5,794 bases of DNA, from assembly GCA_023423605.1 (NCBI GenBank), contig JAFAFF010000254.1, positions 1 through 5,794 on the forward strand. Direction: 5' to 3'. The translations under genes were made by a program, and so were the position numbers. Origin of the DNA: Pseudomonadota bacterium. Lineage in GTDB: Bacteria; Pseudomonadota; Gammaproteobacteria; Xanthomonadales; Xanthomonadaceae. Every line of letters begins with the position of its first letter. Position 1 is the stretch's first letter. This document shows, one piece after another, positions 4,072 through 5,794 of the stretch. A model generated the notes under the pieces. The model was not told the DNA's origin. It saw only the letters and a program-made list of their open reading frames with translations, and did no database searches.

Positions 4072-5794
4072 CGCGATACGGCTCCCAGAATGGTCTGGAA
4101 CAGGGTGTCGGCAGTGGAGATCAACTGCGAGGCGGCCTGGTAGGCCTGCTGCAGGCGGAGCATGTCGGCTGCTTCCTCGTCCAGGTTCACGCCGGAGATG
4201 GAATCGCGCGCGGCCTGTGCCTGGTCGGCGATCACCTGCTGGGCATCCAGCGAGTACCCGGCCGAACGCGCGGCGGCGCCGACCTGCGTGGTCAGCCCGG
4301 CCAGCGCGCCGTTGAGGGTGACGGTGCCGGCACTGAACGCGTTTGCGTCCTCTACCTTCGCCAACGCCAGGGCATTGCTGTTGTCCGATGAGCCTGCGCC
4401 GGTCGGGGTGATGTCGAAGGTGTCGCCCGGCTTCGGTGCGCCATCCAGCATGAAGCTCCAGCCGTTCGCGCTGATGGTCTGGCCGGCGGTGTAGGGCAGC
4501 GGCGCACCGCCGTCGATGGTGTATTCGGTGGCGGAGATGAAGACGATCGATGCCGGATTGCGCAATGCCGCGTTGCCCGCGTCGTTGACCTTGACGTCGG
4601 TGAGCTTGCCGGTGCCGGTATTGGCTACCGCGGCGGCGCCCTTCACGGGTGCTGCGGCGGCCAGGCGGGAGGGATCGGTGATCGCCACCGACATGCTGCC
4701 GGCCACACCCGCGGTGGGCTGCAGCAGGAAGCGGTCGTTGCCCGCCGGCGTTCCGGATACCACGATTTCCACGCCGTTGATCCGCAGCGGGTCGTCCGCG
4801 CTGCCGCTGCCGGTCAATGCGATGCTGGCACCGGTATCGGCGCGGCTGGCCTGCCACTGCGTGCCATCGAAGCGCAGCACGATGTTCTGCGCGTCCAGCT
4901 TCGACAGGTCGCCGAAACTGGCCTGCAGGGTCGCGTTGCCGGTATTGCTGGTGTTGCTGGTGATCCGCGGCGTGCCGATGTTGAACAGGTCCACGCCCAT
5001 CTGGCCGTAGAGATCCACGCCGTTGCGGTGTGTTTCGTTGAAGGTGCTGGCCAGGCCGATGGCAAGCTTGCCCAGTTCGGCCTGTGCGGGCGACAGGATC
5101 GTGTCACGGAATTCCATCAGGCCGCCGACCTGGCCGCCCAGCGTACGGCTGTCCAGCACCACCTTCGCGCCCTGGGTTTCAAGGGCCAGCTGCAGGCGTT
5201 CGGGCTGGTAGGCGTCGGTGATGGTGGTGACCTTGCTGGCGGTGGCGCCAACCACCAGCGCATGTCCGCTGGCGGTATAGACGTTCATGAAGCCGCCGTC
5301 CTGGATCACCGCCGAACCCCCGGTGTAGCCGACCAGGCTGGCCACCAGCTGGTCGCGCCGGTCCAGCAGGTCCGGCGCCGCATTGGCCGCGCTGCTGCCG
5401 ATGGCGGCGTTCAACTGCGCCACCTCGGACGCCAGCCGGTTGATTTCCGTGGCGGCCGCGGAAATGCCGTTGTTGACCTCGCTGTTGAGGGTGTGCAGGT
5501 TGCTGTTGAGCTGCCTGAACCGGTTTGCGAGCGTATTGGCGCTGTCCAGCACGTTCTGCCGGTCCGCGGTCGCCGAGGCATTGGACGAAAGGCCGCTCAC
5601 CGAATCGAAGAAATTGGACCACACGCCGGCGACATTGGTCGCCGCGTCCGAGAACATGGAATCCACGCGGTCAGCCATCGTCGACAGCTGCTTCAACCGC
5701 GCCAGCTCACCGCTGCTGTCCAGCAGCCGCGAGATCGCCAGCTGGTCGGCAACACGGCGGATATCGGCGATGCGCGTGCCGTTGCCCACGGTGC
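4068..5794 (-). CDS. flgK: Flagellar hook-associated protein 1 (FlgK), N-terminus outside window
   Basis: First hook-filament junction protein, assembled on the FlgE hook before FlgL and flagellin. The visible 574 residues begin TVGNGTRIADIRR, a conserved block that normally follows about 50 residues of N-terminal D0 containing the flagellar rod signature. The true start is therefore upstream of the window, and the GTG at 5789 is not the start. Regions (counting from that GTG codon): D1 helices with a coiled-coil character (about 15-130), the LLDRRDQLVASL motif (141-152), LEFRD-like GLMEFRDTILSPAQAELG (223-240), and FNETHRNGVDLYG (250-262), all typical of FlgK. A central beta-rich region (about 265-465) carries two related modules. 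The C-terminal helix GVNLDEEAADMLRLQQAY (533-550) ends ILGAVSR, the conserved rod/hook family terminus. The stop overlaps the flgL start. The promoter is not visible. Confidence 0.97.
   Translation of the reverse strand, partial: TVGNGTRIADIRRVADQLAISRLLDSSGELARLKQLSTMADRVDSMFSDAATNVAGVWSNFFDSVSGLSSNASATADRQNVLDSANTLANRFRQLNSNLHTLNSEVNNGISAAATEINRLASEVAQLNAAIGSSAANAAPDLLDRRDQLVASLVGYTGGSAVIQDGGFMNVYTASGHALVVGATASKVTTITDAYQPERLQLALETQGAKVVLDSRTLGGQVGGLMEFRDTILSPAQAELGKLAIGLASTFNETHRNGVDLYGQMGVDLFNIGTPRITSNTSNTGNATLQASFGDLSKLDAQNIVLRFDGTQWQASRADTGASIALTGSGSADDPLRINGVEIVVSGTPAGNDRFLLQPTAGVAGSMSVAITDPSRLAAAAPVKGAAAVANTGTGKLTDVKVNDAGNAALRNPASIVFISATEYTIDGGAPLPYTAGQTISANGWSFMLDGAPKPGDTFDITPTGAGSSDNSNALALAKVEDANAFSAGTVTLNGALAGLTTQVGAAARSAGYSLDAQQVIADQAQAARDSISGVNLDEEAADMLRLQQAYQAASQLISTADTLFQTILGAVSR
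4082..4086 (-). promoter_or_regulatory. Ribosome binding site of flgL inside the 3' end of flgK
   Basis: GGGAG on the minus strand, ten bases upstream of the flgL ATG and within the last codons of flgK. It supports the 402-aa start and lets initiation occur both de novo and by coupling. Confidence 0.7.

Noticed and set aside
4072..4857. N-terminal extension of the flgL frame by 262 residues inside flgK
   Set aside because: The extension is Arg-rich and low in recognisable motifs. It lies wholly within flgK, and FlgL's conserved start with a ribosome binding site is at 4071.
5787..5789. GTG as a start codon for FlgK
   Set aside because: The residues that follow (VGNGTRIADIRR) are an internal conserved block of FlgK, and the frame remains open to the window edge. 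The genuine N-terminus lies outside.

Overview
The window is GC-rich, and all of its protein-coding content lies on the minus strand. It is the distal, filament end of a bacterial flagellar locus. Read in the direction of transcription (high to low coordinates), the order is flgK (5' end cut by the window edge), flgL, a complete flagellin gene (copy 2), and a second flagellin gene (copy 1, 3' end cut by the window edge). The protein sequences and the flgK-flgL-flagellin-flagellin order point to a gammaproteobacterium of the Xanthomonadaceae. Stenotrophomonas fits best, because multiple tandem flagellin genes are known there. This assignment comes from remembered family sequences, not from a search.

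Region by region: 5794-4068 encodes FlgK, the first hook-filament junction protein. Its stop overlaps the start of flgL (4071-2863) in an ATGA, so the two are very probably translationally coupled. A 61-bp gap (2862-2802) holds a short GC-rich inverted repeat and a GGAG ribosome binding site, but no recognisable promoter. It leads into a 507-aa flagellin (2801-1278). A clean intrinsic terminator (1252-1223) follows that gene. Just beyond it, the 220-bp intergenic region contains an A-tract, a good sigma-28 (FliA) promoter (1189-1163), a roughly 100-nt leader with a 10-bp hairpin, and the Shine-Dalgarno of the second flagellin (1057 to beyond base 1).

The products work together at the tip of the hook. 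FlgK and FlgL form the junction rings, and the two flagellins polymerise onto them through the type III export apparatus. The layout suggests two regulatory classes: copy 2 appears attached to the flgKL operon, while copy 1 has its own FliA promoter. The flagellins are about 91% identical over their first 174 residues (D0/D1 shell) and diverge in the surface-exposed centre. In both, the centre is built from two related modules resembling the flagellin IN motif.

I found no mobile elements, tRNA or rRNA genes, CRISPR arrays or unknown gene systems. This is an ordinary flagellar core region. The interesting points are the flagellin paralogy, the promoter asymmetry, the leader structure and repeated surface modules.
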